DNA of 64,000 nucleotides, taken from assembly GCA_009617715.1 (NCBI GenBank), contig VTFK01000263.1, forward strand, positions 62,001 to 126,000, read 5' to 3'. Positions 25,201-37,200 of the stretch are shown in pieces. Made by a program: the position numbers and the translations under genes. The notes beneath the pieces were generated by a model, which saw only the letters and a list, made by a program, of their open reading frames with translations, was not told the DNA's origin and searched no databases. Source of the stretch: Plectrocnemia conspersa (taxonomy: Eukaryota; Arthropoda; Insecta; Trichoptera; Polycentropodidae). Every line of letters begins with the position of its first letter. The first letter of the stretch is position 1.

Positions 25201-25293
25201 GTCCCCGGAGAAACCATCAACTTGCAGACGTGCGTGCGTTGTCCCAACAATTACCCATGGCTGAACGACCCCACGGGTGACGGCCACTACTAA
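13151..25293 (+). CDS. CDA1: Chitin deacetylase 1 (serpentine type), five exons, one frameshift
   Basis: CDS joins 13151-13202, 15007-15179, 15256-15504, 23176-23497 and 24465-25293, all with GT..AG introns. The product is about 541 residues if one missing base in exon 3 is allowed for. Domains in order: signal peptide (1-20); an RWRR dibasic site (26-29); CBM14 chitin-binding domain with six cysteines (47-104); LDLa module (124-158); NodB polysaccharide deacetylase from about 195 on; and a cysteine-rich C-terminus ending DPTGDGHY. Motif 1 is FDDA (D207, D208), motif 2 HSITH (H263, H267), motif 3 RAPYLRVGG, and the last catalytic motif LYFHAAWL, so the enzyme should be active: it removes N-acetyl groups from cuticle or tracheal chitin outside the cell. 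Sequons NYS, NAT and NLT are present. Length and order match insect Group I CDA1. The oddity is the base missing near 15449 (separate entry). Confidence 0.93.
13203..15006 (+). other. CDA1 intron 1
   Basis: 1804 bp, GTGAGT..CAACAG. A C-rich run lies at 13259-13300 and the rest is AT-rich. GC content rises again over the last 130 bases. No nested gene is seen. Confidence 0.85.
15007..15179 (+). CDS. CDA1: CDA1 exon 2 (processing site, first half of CBM14)
   Basis: Residues 18-75. Contains KRWRRQADE, a possible furin-type cleavage just behind the signal peptide, then the first three CBM14 cysteines (ELC, DNC, IQC). It ends in phase 0 before GTGAGT. Confidence 0.92.
15256..15504 (+). CDS. CDA1: CDA1 exon 3 (second half of CBM14, LDLa), frameshifted
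   Basis: Preceded by a 76-bp intron. Encodes RCPAGLYFDIDKQTCDWK of the CBM14 domain and an LDLa module starting DEPLCQDGYLACG. The exon is 249 bases, but its phase-0 entry and the phase-1 need of exon 4 require 250. In the frame as given, the reading after ACIERD turns into SSATVKRIV; moving one base at 15449/15450 gives the expected LFCNGEKDCADGSDENSC. So one base is missing. Confidence 0.9.
16904..16947. repeat. 12-bp inverted repeat (hairpin)
   Basis: GACCATCGTGAC (16904-16915) and GTTACGATGGTC (16936-16947) pair at 11 of 12 positions around a 20-base loop. GC-richer than its surroundings. Confidence 0.5.
19271..19294. promoter_or_regulatory. Cluster of three nuclear-receptor half-sites
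   Basis: GACCTTGACCT, a short T-rich spacer, then TTGACCTC: on the reverse strand this reads AGGTCA-spacer-AGGTCAAGGTC. An AAGGTC extension next to AGGTCA resembles FTZ-F1 or ERR sites, and the spaced copies a direct repeat. Chitin-modifying genes follow ecdysone pulses in insects, so a hormone element is plausible, but it is inferred from motif matches only. Confidence 0.3.
21765..22740. repeat. Divergent ~300-bp tandem repeat array in CDA1 intron 3
   Basis: Two landmark segments alternate. GCAGT(T/G)A(A/G)(C/T)ATGTT starts at 21772, 22042 and 22342. ATGT(C/G)AGTTAACATGTTTTTG starts at 21861, 22157 and 22469. An ATCATATAA segment precedes two of the first set, and AACGAGCAA(G/T)ACGAGT closes units at about 21814 and 22622. 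About three units of 270-312 bp plus partial ends. Confidence 0.7.
23176..23497 (+). CDS. CDA1: CDA1 exon 4 (start of deacetylase domain, motif 1)
   Basis: Follows TTGATTACAG. Encodes residues 159-265, including the cysteine-rich linker (CDPAVCVLPDCFC), motif 1 FDDA (D207 at 23319-23321, D208 next) and the beginning of motif 2. It ends inside the HSITH codons at GTATGT. Confidence 0.94.
23498..24464 (+). other. CDA1 intron 4
   Basis: 967 bp, GTATGT..TCATTAG, AT-rich. The 65-codon open frame inside it has no recognisable content. Confidence 0.88.
24465..25293 (+). CDS. CDA1: CDA1 exon 5 (rest of deacetylase domain and C-terminus)
   Basis: Completes HSITH (H267 at 24467-24469), then motif 3 RAPYLRVGGN, DSTITAPL, LYFHAAWL and the C-terminal cysteine-rich part. 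TAA at 25291-25293. Antisense frames over this exon are shadows of its GC-rich codon use. Confidence 0.95.
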
Positions 25294-25505
25294 TTTAGTT
25301 CCTGTGGCACTTGGGGAGTGGGTCATCATCGAACCGATGCTGTCCCAACATATTTATATTGTGTAACGGGTCTCAATCCCGTCTATAGTCTAAGTACCTA
25401 TGTAATATAGAAAACACATGCATATTTAGTAGGCCTATTCAATATAATTGTGATCTTTTTTTAAAATAATACTGTTCATAAAAAAATTAAAAAATATATA
25501 AAAAA
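25294..25505 (+). other. CDA1 3' untranslated region (approximate)
   Basis: GC drops steadily after the stop codon. A variant polyadenylation signal ATTAAA lies at 25486-25491; no canonical AATAAA is obvious. The end is approximate. Confidence 0.4.
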
Positions 25506-27880
25506 TCGTTTTATTTATTCAACACGCATAACCTTTAACATTATGCTACAGCAAGAATGAATTTCTGATTGCGTCACACTCGCACTTTCATGATGACGAT
25601 CCTGTTCCTGAGCAATATGCTCCTCGTGACGCTTGTCCTCGTTTCGCAACATCTCCCATACGATTTGCATAATTGTCTTATGTAATTTTTTTTCTTGAAC
25701 AACAAAAAATGCCGTTATCGGTTAATCTCGCAACTCTAGCAAAGTCAAATTATAATCAAACTCTTAATTACTCGTGACGTCATTGTCACGAAACCAGTAT
25801 GGAATATTTATATATATAATACATACATATGTACAATTGTCTACCTTTCAAAATAGATCGATTACAAATATTTTAGTATAATTCGAAACGTATAACACGC
25901 ACAAAGCTCTGAAGGTTTTATTGAAAGTGCAGCGTTGCATAGAAGAAGACCTCGACCAATTTACAATAATAATAATAAAAAAAACTGAAATAAAAGATAT
26001 AGAAAGCGATTATATCATGATTGAGCACGTTTTTTTCATATTTGCGAAAATGTCGTAATATCAACAATGAGATATTCGCAATAATTTCAAAACGGTAAAA
26101 CAACTTGTCGCTGCAATTATTCGCGTAGGTATTATCGAAGAGACAATGAATCACTTTCACTCGATATTTCATATTGAATCTGTATAATATATGCATGTAT
26201 CTACACATACTCATGTAAACACCAATATATGCAAAAAAGGAAATCTATTATATTTTTCATCACAATTGAAGGAAGGGGATTGCTTAAAGAGTCTTTATGA
26301 CTCATAGAAAATTGCCTTCATAGTTTTAAGTACATTTCTAAGTTGAATTTAAATATCAACCTTGATTGATTAATCATTTTTCGAAATAATTGTTAGTGAA
26401 ATATTAATAAATAAAAGCTCAACTCAAATTGTGCCAATTATGTACGTTCTGAGTGGATTATTAAATTGTATTATATTATACCATGGCTTACTTACAAATA
26501 ATACCTAATAATAAATAAAAACATGTCTATTATTTACCATAATCTATACTTATATTTTTGACACGCATGAATAATGGCTCATCTTTGTTTCACTGACCTT
26601 ATAGTTTATTGTATGTTTATCTATGCGTTGCATAATTAAAAAGCTGCTTTGTAAAATTGCTATGAACAGAAACCTAAGAAACTAATAAACTACAACAGGT
26701 AAAGAGTATCAGATATTTATAATTTGCCTTATACGTCAATAAAATATTGATTATTATACCTTAATTACATTTAGTTAGCTATTCATTTTTTGTACACTTC
26801 TTATGATTTTGACATGGTCCTAAAAGTAATAATGGTTGTAATTCGTGATTTTTTAAAGATGAGAGTTGTGTTTTTTTATTATATTAAATTATATTTTATT
26901 ATACATATAAACAATAATCAATTAAATTTAATAAAACATATATTAAATGCGTAAATTTAGACTTTTTAATTTTATTAGCAAGTAAATTTAATTTTTACAG
27001 CTATGTGTGACGCATAGCTATACTTATTTTGCTGGAAACAATTTTAATAATACTAAAAATAAAATTAACGATATAAAAACCCTGATACAAATAAAAAAAT
27101 GCAGATGAAATTAATCATGGTTTATTTCATATTTGTGGCAAAGTTAATGCATATTTATCTTTGTTTCGAATTTTGACAATTTTTTAAAAAAAATAAAATC
27201 CATTAATATTTAAAAAAAAACAAGACCATTTACGGATATTTGTAATTTTCATGTATAAAAAAATTAAGTCTAAATTTATAAAAAATATGTTGAATATTTG
27301 AATTCAGCTTTAATGTTATATTTGGATTAATTGTAAATCTATCGTTATAACATAACAAGTGTTAGCCTAATGCGTTACTTAAAAAGAATAGGAGATAACA
27401 AGTTATACATTTATATGTGAATTTTAATCATTTAAAATTTAAAATCTTTTACTTGTTACTAACTACATTGTTACTTTTGAAAATTTTAATCGAATATCAA
27501 AAATCGTATCTACAATCGAACCGATCGCCAATATTCACGAATAATTTCTCTGTCCTCCTTTTTTACTCGTTTGACTTTTATTTTCAACATCGACAAGTGG
27601 AGCACGAATAGAATTCGTAAACGAGTTTTGATTCAATAAACGCGTGATTAATCTCCCAAGTACCATTTTTGTCCGCTGCTATTTTGAAAGTATTCAAATT
27701 AATGCCCCATAGAAGTAAAAGACCTAATAAAAAAATATGTATGGATATGTAGATTCGAACGCTGCTTTAGACGTCTGCCACGTCCAAACATCAGCCTTGA
27801 CATTTATCTTGGAATATCTTGAATATCGCCGAAGGGAAAGGTCTCGCTTCGTCGATCGGATCGGTCGATCAGCGGTTGCC
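25506..27880. other. Intergenic DNA, no gene seen
   Basis: Moderately complex at 25550-25680, then AT-rich. Open frames of up to 98 codons have no recognisable domain. Confidence 0.45.
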
Positions 27881-28340
27881 AACTATTTGATTTGTTGACT
27901 TTTTTTCATCCGGACAGGCTCCTGTGTTACGCCACGCCTCGAATTAACCACTTAAGTGCGCACACACTACAAGCGAGAGATGTCGAGAGAGCCTGGGGCC
28001 GTTTTTTGGTCATAACACACTTGCATTGCTTTCACTGGAAGTCACTCTCACCTGGCCTCTCTTCCGATACAAATCGATGGAATTCACCGGAATAGCATTT
28101 CACCTGTTTGCTGGATAAACACAGCTGGAATTCACCGACGCCAGACAATACGCGCGCAGATTGCTAACCTTTCAGTTGGCCTTTTAGCAGTGCGAAGAAT
28201 GCGCCTTTGTAATGGTACGTGCTCTAAGCGCTTAAGAGCTTTTTGCCACTTGGGAAATTCTTATCTGAAAGGAAAACTTTGTCACGAATGATGGGTGCGT
28301 CAGCAACAGAACACAAACTTAAACGGTCGATGATCTTGTT
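27881..28340. promoter_or_regulatory. GC-richer island, candidate regulatory module
   Basis: About 450 bases of balanced composition in AT-rich DNA. TGGAATTCACCG occurs twice (about 28078 and 28129). Between the copies lies TGTTTGCTGGATAAACA, which contains two forkhead-type sites back to back, and then CACAGCTG, an E-box. A 67-codon frame at 27892-28095 has no domain. An enhancer between CDA1 and CDA2 is an inference from composition and motif clustering. Confidence 0.3.
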
Positions 28341-28491
28341 GGGTTTCATCTTCTTATATAAATATGTTTATTTAGCCTTAATATCGATGTTAGAATATGT
28401 AGAAATCTTTTAATCGTTGAACGCGTCAGTACTATCTATAATACATTGAATACTCGCCCGAGCCACTCGGTTTGCTACTTGAATAAGACTG

Positions 28492-28509
28492 AGTACTCGG
28501 CCGAGTACT
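28492..28509. repeat. Perfect 18-bp palindrome
   Basis: AGTACTCGGCCGAGTACT equals its reverse complement. A related TACTCGCCCGAGCCACTCGG lies just upstream at about 28451, so the pair probably marks a transposon end or short foldback. Confidence 0.6.
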
Positions 28510-31382
28510 ACAATAAGTAATTAAATTTGATAAGAACTTAACTTTTAATTAATTTTGTATAGATTATAGTATTTATTCAAGATAACTTTTGATTAGAAAT
28601 CCTTTGACCAGATCATTTGTATAATTGTGAATCGAGAAATCAACGTGTGAGAAAAAAGAATAAAAGTAAATGTATGAAATGTAATTTTGTTCATTTGAGA
28701 AACAATAACTCTTCATTTAAATTCTTTAAGAAAATATAAAAAATCCAATGAAGTTTTTGCAATATAATTTATATTTAAGCTGTCAATGTTAAGGAAAAAA
28801 TAAAATCATAAACCTGAATTTGCTTTTGTAGCAATAATACAATTGTCTATTTCGAGGGTAATCTCTTAGGTAAAGCCCTAATAATATTAATTATTAGTTT
28901 TACCGATAAAAAACTACAAACGAAACACAATTTTTTTATCAATACTGTAACAATATTAAAAATTAATTCTGCATATCATACTAACAAGAAAACCTTCTTG
29001 CAAAGAATTTCATATTACAAGAGACATTGAATATGCTCGTTTAATGTAAGTTGAAGTTTAATAAATAAATTTCTCTTTATTAATGATTTTTTGTCTATTT
29101 ACTGCTAATTATTTTAAAGTTTATAAGTAAATATATGTCTTTAATTATTATTACTAACGTAAAACCGTGCGTTTAAGTCTTTCTCTAGTATACTTACTGT
29201 ATTCATTAGTCGCCTACAACGTATAAAGGGTAATGACTCCAGAAGTAAAAGAAAACAATATTAAAGATAATATTTGAACAAATATTCTCAAATGTGTTAA
29301 TTTATGGTTACAACGAAGGTGAAAATAACTATAAACCATTTTCAAAGCGAGGAAGAGGAAGCAAACCAACGAATACTGTCCATAAAGCGTGAATAAATAT
29401 CGAGGCTGTCGTCGATACCAATTAAAGGTCTGTTACTTTCTAAACACCCAACGACCTTCTAAAACGATCCTGTCTGATTTTTTCATCTTGCTATAATCAT
29501 AATCGATTCGCAAGCAATGAAAACAATGATGAGGATTCTCAGAAGTCTCGATCGATACGGCCTTGAAATATTTTAGTGAATATTTCACGTTATTAATTTA
29601 CATTTTTAACGCTGCGAATTACACGTTTTTTTTAATCGCAGGTTAATTTATTGCCGTAATAAAAGTCTTAGCTGAGTAAAGCGTTATTTATAACACGTGT
29701 TTGATTCAGGATAGATTTTTTATTGCTAGTTAATGATTAGAGAATACGGTTAGCTTATTGAACGGTTTTCTTATTTTGATTTTCAGACGAAAAAATAAAC
29801 AGTTAAACATAAAGCTGTGTATTTGCATATCACGTTTATAAATTTGAAACTGTAGTTACATATTAATAAAATAATTAGTTAATTTATAATTTACACAAAA
29901 ATTTAATTATGTAGTTTACTTTAAGCTCGTACAGACCTTTATTCAGTTAATCGTCCCACCTTTTCTGGGTCACTTTCCTTGCTCTCTTAACTTTGTATCA
30001 ATTCAATGTCATACACTTATGTGTATGGCTGCATATGCACCTGATTATTTAACCAACTAAATTAAATAATGTAGAGCTAGGTCATAATTCAGTATGCAAT
30101 TCAATTATCTACAATAATAATAATTATACAAAATTTAAAAATATATATAGCCCAAGACTCAACTATTAATAAAATTATTATTTACTGTTTTTTAATAAAG
30201 AATAATTAAAAAATAAATTTTTTGTCACAGCAAAACGTTTTACACATATAACATTTTGGGTCAAAACTATCGATGCATATTTTATTCTCGTATAATATTT
30301 TTATTATTATATTATATGTAGTAGGAATGATCAACTATCGATATATATATTTTATTTTTCTATCAGAATATTTAATCATCTTTTCAAATTATACTTTTAA
30401 ACATCAATTTATTTATATGAAAATGAAACACATTAGGAATGATTTTGCTAATTGTTTTTAAACATATAACTTGTTTTTAAAGTTTTCAAATAGTGAATAT
30501 GCCATTTCAAAAAAATTAGCTGGCTACAATTAAAAAAAATGTTTGCGTCTTAATAGTAAATAAATTAATGCGATACATATCATATTTTTTCTTCAAACAT
30601 CTTAAAGGCATAATTGGGAAACTTGCTTTTCAAGAAATACTACTCCCATTAAACCTTGAGAAAAAACAAGTTAAGGACAAAAAAATTGTACGAGGAAAAT
30701 GTAAAAATATAATTGACTTGCATTCCTATAAATTCCAAAATCTCTAGATATATTAACAAGATTTCTCTTTATAACTATTTAAGTGCGATCTATCAATTAT
30801 TATTTTAAGTGTATTGAAAAATGTTTTGGTATTCTAAGTTATTAAATGAATAATTCATGATTAAAATAACTTGTGGCTATTATTATTATATTTTTGATTG
30901 ATTTACACACACAACAAACAAAAATTTTTTGCACTTTATAAGTAGTATGCGATTACTGACGTTGTTTATTCAAGTAATTATTTTTGAGTTCTTATCAACA
31001 AAAAAAGCACTACTGAGCCGATACCTGTTTTTGACATGACAAAAATCATTACTACATAAATGTATATCAAGGTTCACCGGTTGTTCGGTCAAAACGAGAT
31101 CCTTCCAGATCAACAACTTCTGCACCTTCATCTGCCGTTCTCCTACCATTTCATGGTTATTGCGAATTCTTAATATGTATCTTTTGTCCATGAATTATAT
31201 ATGACAATCTGTGATATCGTGCACTATCGCTGATCTATATCATCGTTAACATTCATTAGAATAGATGTTACAAAGTGCAATATATATTAATATGTAATTC
31301 ATATATCACGTCAATGCTTTGCTTGACATTTAATTGAATTATAATAGTAAATACAACATAATAACTATTATTTCTAATGATA

Positions 31383-31400
31383 TTAACCTTCTAACGCCGG
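31383..31400. mobile_element. piggyBac-like terminus
   Basis: TTAACCTTCTAACGCCGG combines a TTAA target site with a C-rich start similar to piggyBac-family inverted ends. The matching opposite end was not found, so this is a weak call. Confidence 0.2.
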
Positions 31401-33720
31401 ATTTTTTTGTATTAATTTATTCGGAAGCAAGTAAATGTTTTGTAGTAGTAATTACATAAAAAAACATTAGCAATTAAATTTTTAAATATGTTCTGTATAA
31501 CATATAATTATAAACGTTTAGCGAATGCTTCCGATCGAACGCTATGCATAATCCGTTAACTTAACCGCTACTTTTTAATAATGACATTTTTGTATTATTT
31601 ATAAACATTCTAAAAAAACTTTTTTACTGAAGATATTTATTTAACATTTAATATATTTTACTTACAAATTAAAACCTCTTCTATAATATAAGCATGTATT
31701 CACTGTATAATAAAATATTTTAAACGTTTTAGGAATTATTATTTCTACACCATACACATGATCATATATTTCCAAGAAATGTTGTTTATTTAATTGAATT
31801 TGCCAAATTAGGTTATACACATTTACTAGTTATACAATATTCACATAAAGCACCGAGAAACACATATAAAATGTCACTAACTAATCGATTCTTTGAACAA
31901 TCTTCATGAATATTGATGAAGTTGATTCATCTGCAGTTCATTGTAAATGAAGAAAAAACGCTAGAGAACAAAACATGAAACGTTACTTAACTTCTGAACA
32001 TGTGGGTGAAAAACACGACGAGACCTCAATATTTTCAGTTGCATTTCGCTCGCGTCATCGGTTGTGCAATCGATTTTTGGACCCCGCAGGAAATGTGACC
32101 TCTGGTCATTTGCCGTTAGAGCTTTTTGGAGTTTCGGCTACGGACGTGCGGTGACGACAAAATAATGACTACGGTTGCGAAATTACACCGGTTAACGATT
32201 TTCATGGTCAAAGAGTAAACTGTCGCAAACGGTAATTTATTACCGTATACGGAAGGCAATAATAATAACTTGATCAAGATTAATAATAAGTGTGATCTGA
32301 AAAAGATTATTTAATAAATGAAATAGGCTAAAGCTATTTTTTGCAAATAATAATTGCAACGAATTAAACGCATTTTTTATAATAAATGTTTAATAATTAC
32401 AAGGAAATATTTAGTTGGTAATAATATTTAAAAAGATTGTATGTTGTCCTTTCCTTTTTTTTAAGGCTACCTAGCTTTTATTTTGTAAACTTTTGACAAT
32501 CCTTGATATTAATTTTTGATCGAAATATTTGGGTCGCTATCTTATAAAAAATAAAATTATTAGTATAATTTACCTATATGAGTTGAAAGTTTACAGTTAT
32601 TCGAATTTATTGTATTAGTAATCTGTATATACAGTATTTAAACGCTTTAGAGTAAAAGTATGCATATATTAAAAAATACTTATGTTTGTGAAGGTCTACA
32701 AACGTGTATAGAGATGAGCAGAATATTTTTTTTTATCAGAGCCATAGTACATAAAATGGAATATTATTTAGAAATACAAAAAAATATTAAAAATCAATTA
32801 CTATAGTAAAAAAAATATTGTCAGGTTCATAAATTAAATCACCATTCCATTCAACAATTGGACCACTCAATCAGCAAGTCTAAAAAGAGTTAAAAGGCTT
32901 TAAGCAAAATATACAGGCGTGAGAATCTTAATATTATGGTAATACATTTTAAGAAACGGTGACAACGCTAGTTTTGACATGTGATATACAATGAGAGGCT
33001 TTTTTGGTAAAACGGTATACCACCGTGAGAAAACTTTTCGCAGATTAAGTAAAAGTACCCACCATGTATCAGAAAAATTAAAAGTATTCATCGTAAATGT
33101 CTTGTGACATGGTAACACGGAAATCTGTAAAATCTGAAATGGGAAGTAAACGGGTAAAATCGCGCTCCGATTACTCGAGATCTCTTTAGAGGAAATAAAT
33201 TACGCATAGTTGGTCCCCTTTATGAGGTGCTTTTTTGATAAATATAATTTAAAAGATAAGAAAAAGAAAACATGAATTATTTAGATAAAAATTATGTGAA
33301 AGAACTTAAATGTTAGACTACCCAACTTTAATAACTTTTGAATTTTGGATCCACTGAGTCCGTACGAACTTTAAACCATCGAAGATCACAGATATATTTT
33401 CTGCCTCCTTCTCCAATACAAGATAGTGATGCCGAAAGACTATCAGTAGTTCCGGACCGGGATACCAATCGTGCCCGTCATAATAAACAACAGCCCCTTA
33501 ATTTACTTTTCAACATGTTTATGCCAACGACTGACGACTGCTGTTTTCAAACAGCATAATATTATAATCTTGAAACTGGCGGAAAAGACATTCTCCTATA
33601 TTTAATCGACCCTTTCTTAGCCTGCTAAATATGTATGACCAAGAGAAGGAATCCTTGAGAACAAGACAATTAAAATTAAATAAAATGAATAATCCGTGAA
33701 TCATTTAAATTACATTATCA

Positions 33721-34240
33721 ATGAGTCACGAGTTATTTTACGATGAAATTCGCGACGTGAAATCTTTCACCCAAGATAATGAGCTATATAGGTCCAGCAG
33801 TTCATCCAGTGATTTGTAGTTTGAATCTGCTTCTCAAGATCAGATTCAGAAATATCAACGGGCGTCGTTATTTTCATGAGTTCTTATGTTGTATCACTTG
33901 ATATTCTGACTTTTTTATTTTAACAGGATGTGGACCAAACATCACACATTTAGTTACTTCTAAAAAAATGTGTCGGATGCCGTTTTGGTGCTTCTTAAGA
34001 CAAAAAAACACTACCAAGATCAAAACTTTTAAACGCGAGTCACAAATAGCAGCTGATATGTTTGGTATCCAGTGAAGTCCGCGAACTTAATTGAATAACT
34101 ATGGACGGCTTTTGAACATGAATACATTCGGTGAGCTTAATAACAAGTTTATTGAATCCAATGTCATGTAAGACTCGCACCTGCATATATTTTGTCACCC
34201 AACATACTCCCGAAAGATCTTTTGGTAACCGTTTCATAGA
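33721..34240 (+). pseudogene. Decayed Tc1/mariner-type transposase
   Basis: At 34063-34131 the + strand reads WYPVKSANLIE, stop, LWTAFEHEYIR. This matches the hallmark segment around the third catalytic acid of Tc1/mariner transposases (W-P-x-x-S-x-x-L-x-x-I-E-x-L-W), one stop interrupting it. Upstream (33721-34060) the frame is broken by stops and the earlier acids cannot be placed; downstream more stops follow. Neither terminal repeat was found. The element is dead and old. An antisense frame of 65 codons over the same bases is a shadow. Confidence 0.5.
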
Positions 34241-37200
34241 ATATGGTGCATGACACTGACACGTTATTTTATTTTGATTTTAATTTACAACCTAAATTTA
34301 CCACATTGTTCCTGTTTATATTGCTATTTCATAAAAGTACATGATATACAATCAAAGTAAGAGCGTCATCTCATATTCATACAAAAAATAAATTATACGT
34401 TAGTGTTTCCTTATAACTGTGACCATGAAATGTGTGTCCTTTAACATACAATTTTTCTATATCTAAATCGTAAAATATATTTTAAAACTATTATAATTAT
34501 GGTCATGAACGATGCACGATCATCATGAAATGAATTTAAAAACACGACCTAAACAAAAATTGCATTTTTTTCAGTGACTATTACACATGCAACCCTGAAG
34601 CGCTATACGTGATTACACCCATATTCGTCTACAATTCAAAGAACAATCCTTGGGTTGCTAGGTGTGTCGGCCTTGTCTTTGCCGTATACCAGGAAGCCTA
34701 CACTCGTTTCTCGTGCCTAACCGACAAAACTTTTCTCACTAAGCGATTATGCATTATTCATGCGAAACACTGCTGACTACAAACGATTCGAAACGATATT
34801 GGTAACTTTGTTTTTGAGTGGTTTTCAAAAAAATAAATTTAAAAAACACACAGTGATGCAACTCTTCACTGCACCGGACCGTGCGGCTACCATTTCAGGA
34901 GAATCGGCAAGATCAGTTGCAAAATGACTGAATTCCGAACCGAGATGACCTAGATCGTCGGTCACGTGATCGAGTCGCTAGATCGTCGCGGAAAGATCAC
35001 AATTAATTATTGTTGATAATATTCATAACGCAGTGACATAACTCGCGTGTCTGCGAACAATGATCTCTTATTACGTTAACGGTCTTGTAATTATGTAGTC
35101 GGATAACTGAGTTGGTTAAATATAACTTTAGTCTACAGTTCACAACCCAGACAGTGCAATACAGTATTTTTAATATTTTTAACTACAAGGGATATTCAGA
35201 AATAATGATCAAAGGCTTTGTTAACCTCTAGCAGACGAAAGATATAAAAACGCAATCTGTACGAATCTGTACGAGAGATTGCTGAGCTCTAGATATGTTA
35301 ACAATAACTTTATGAATAATTGCTTTCAAGTACGGTTTTCTATCTTTCATTTATTTAAGAACATATTACAGAAGTACATAAAATGTTGCTATTTGAAAAA
35401 AAATGACACAAATAACATACTTATAAAGAGGTGAAAAGTGTTACTGAAATATTATAAATGATATTTAGTTATAATCTATGTAAAACCATACATTATCAAT
35501 GCAGTTTAAATTATATTATATTACCTTTGAATAACTAACTGACTAATCTATAGAACGATTATTCATTAAATTGTCACGATACAATACCATACAGAAAAAA
35601 AACACCCCCTAGATGGCGCGTCGCCGAGAGTCTGCGCCCCCGGATAATGAGCTCCGTCAGCCGTATATATTATACAATGACATGTTTTTATAGTATTTCA
35701 TATATAAAGCTATCATTTTTTCAATTAAAATGGTATTTATATCTAAAATTCCTTACGATTTACTGTTTTACGTTAAGAGGTTATTGCTACGTAATATATG
35801 CATTCGTTATGACAAAAGAAAGTCACTGTTGTGACAGAAATTGCCTTGAGAGATGAACGCTTATCTCATGACGTAACAGGATAAAAATATTTAAACTAGA
35901 AAAAAAGTGTTTAAATAAAAATAATAAAATAAGCTTAAGAAAAATATTTTTATAACCACATTCAAGATTTTATATATCTTATTAAGAGATATTATTCATC
36001 TGTACAAATAAACATTATTTTTTAGATATAGATTTTTTAACTTTTTTTAAAATAAGTTTTTAAAACTATGTTTAATAATTAATTTAGCTATACAATTAAT
36101 TCGATATTTTTTTATTTTTTTAAGCCATCTCAAAATTAATACTGGTGAGTAAAACCACAAGATAGAATTGGTTGTGTATTAAATATTTTATTATAATACT
36201 CGCAGATTGTTATTTGCATTTTTACGACACCCCGTATACCTATTACCTTAAAAATACACACAGTATCCTAAATATTATGCTAATTTCCCGTTTATCGCCT
36301 TGGCATTGGTTACGGTGCCTGGAAAATGATGACGGCTGTGACAAAAAATAACCAGTTTTTCACGATCCAATGTCGAAAAAAAACATTTAATTTATCATAT
36401 TTTAATTCGCTTGAATACAATAATTATAAATATTTTCGCAAACACTCCAATGATATTTTCACTATGTCTGAAATCAATCGATTATGTAACACTGCGACTA
36501 TGACATTTATGTCCAATTTACGTTTCATCACTCGTGTGCAAATTTGCAATCTGGCTGCGCGATGATGCTAATAGTTATTTGCGTGAAAAATTTCAGATTC
36601 GCTATTAACTTGATTATGTTTTAAAATATGTGTAAATTAAATAAAACGAAAGCGCTTCTGAATTGCGCCTCTGACAATACATAAATTAATAATAAAGAAA
36701 ACTGTTAAAAATCAACCTTTTCTGCATATTTTGTTATTTATATAAGTCTTGAGTAACAATTTAAAATTTCGTCATCGTTAGCCACATTTATTGTCATCTC
36801 AACAAACCGTGTAATGTAAGCTTATTGTATAATTTTACATAACAAATTGAACGTAGGGCTTCCGAACAAACAAACTCGTCGCTTACATTTTTAAAAAGTT
36901 ACATAACTGCAATAGTTTACTGTAAACTACACAATAGAAAACTTTGCTCATGTTTTATTTATTACAAGAACTGACCTTAGCAAAAACTATTTTATATTTT
37001 TTTTAAGTTAATAGTGAACTAGATTCAAAAATAAAACAAAATATTTTTTTATTAATGCCATATCAATTTGATCGTAAAACCGCAATGATTCAAAGCGTCA
37101 CATTCGTGCCATAATCATAACCTGTTAAATCTATCATAACTCAATTAAAAATCTAGTTAGTTTATTGGACTGGTTGTGTCACGTAATTGATTGTTATTAG

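Larger units (their letters stand above)
28341..33720. other. Intergenic DNA, no gene seen
   Basis: AT-rich with short meaningless frames. Holds the palindrome at 28492-28509, a piggyBac-like terminus near 31383, and a GC-richer patch at about 32040-32220 with ACCGGTT at 32187-32193. A 73-codon frame at 33338-33559 has ordinary-looking composition but no recognised family; it may belong to the transposon relic that follows. Confidence 0.4.

Noticed and set aside
24418..25329. Long antisense frames over CDA1 exon 5
   Set aside because: Shadows of a GC-rich coding exon; sense strand has clear NodB motifs.
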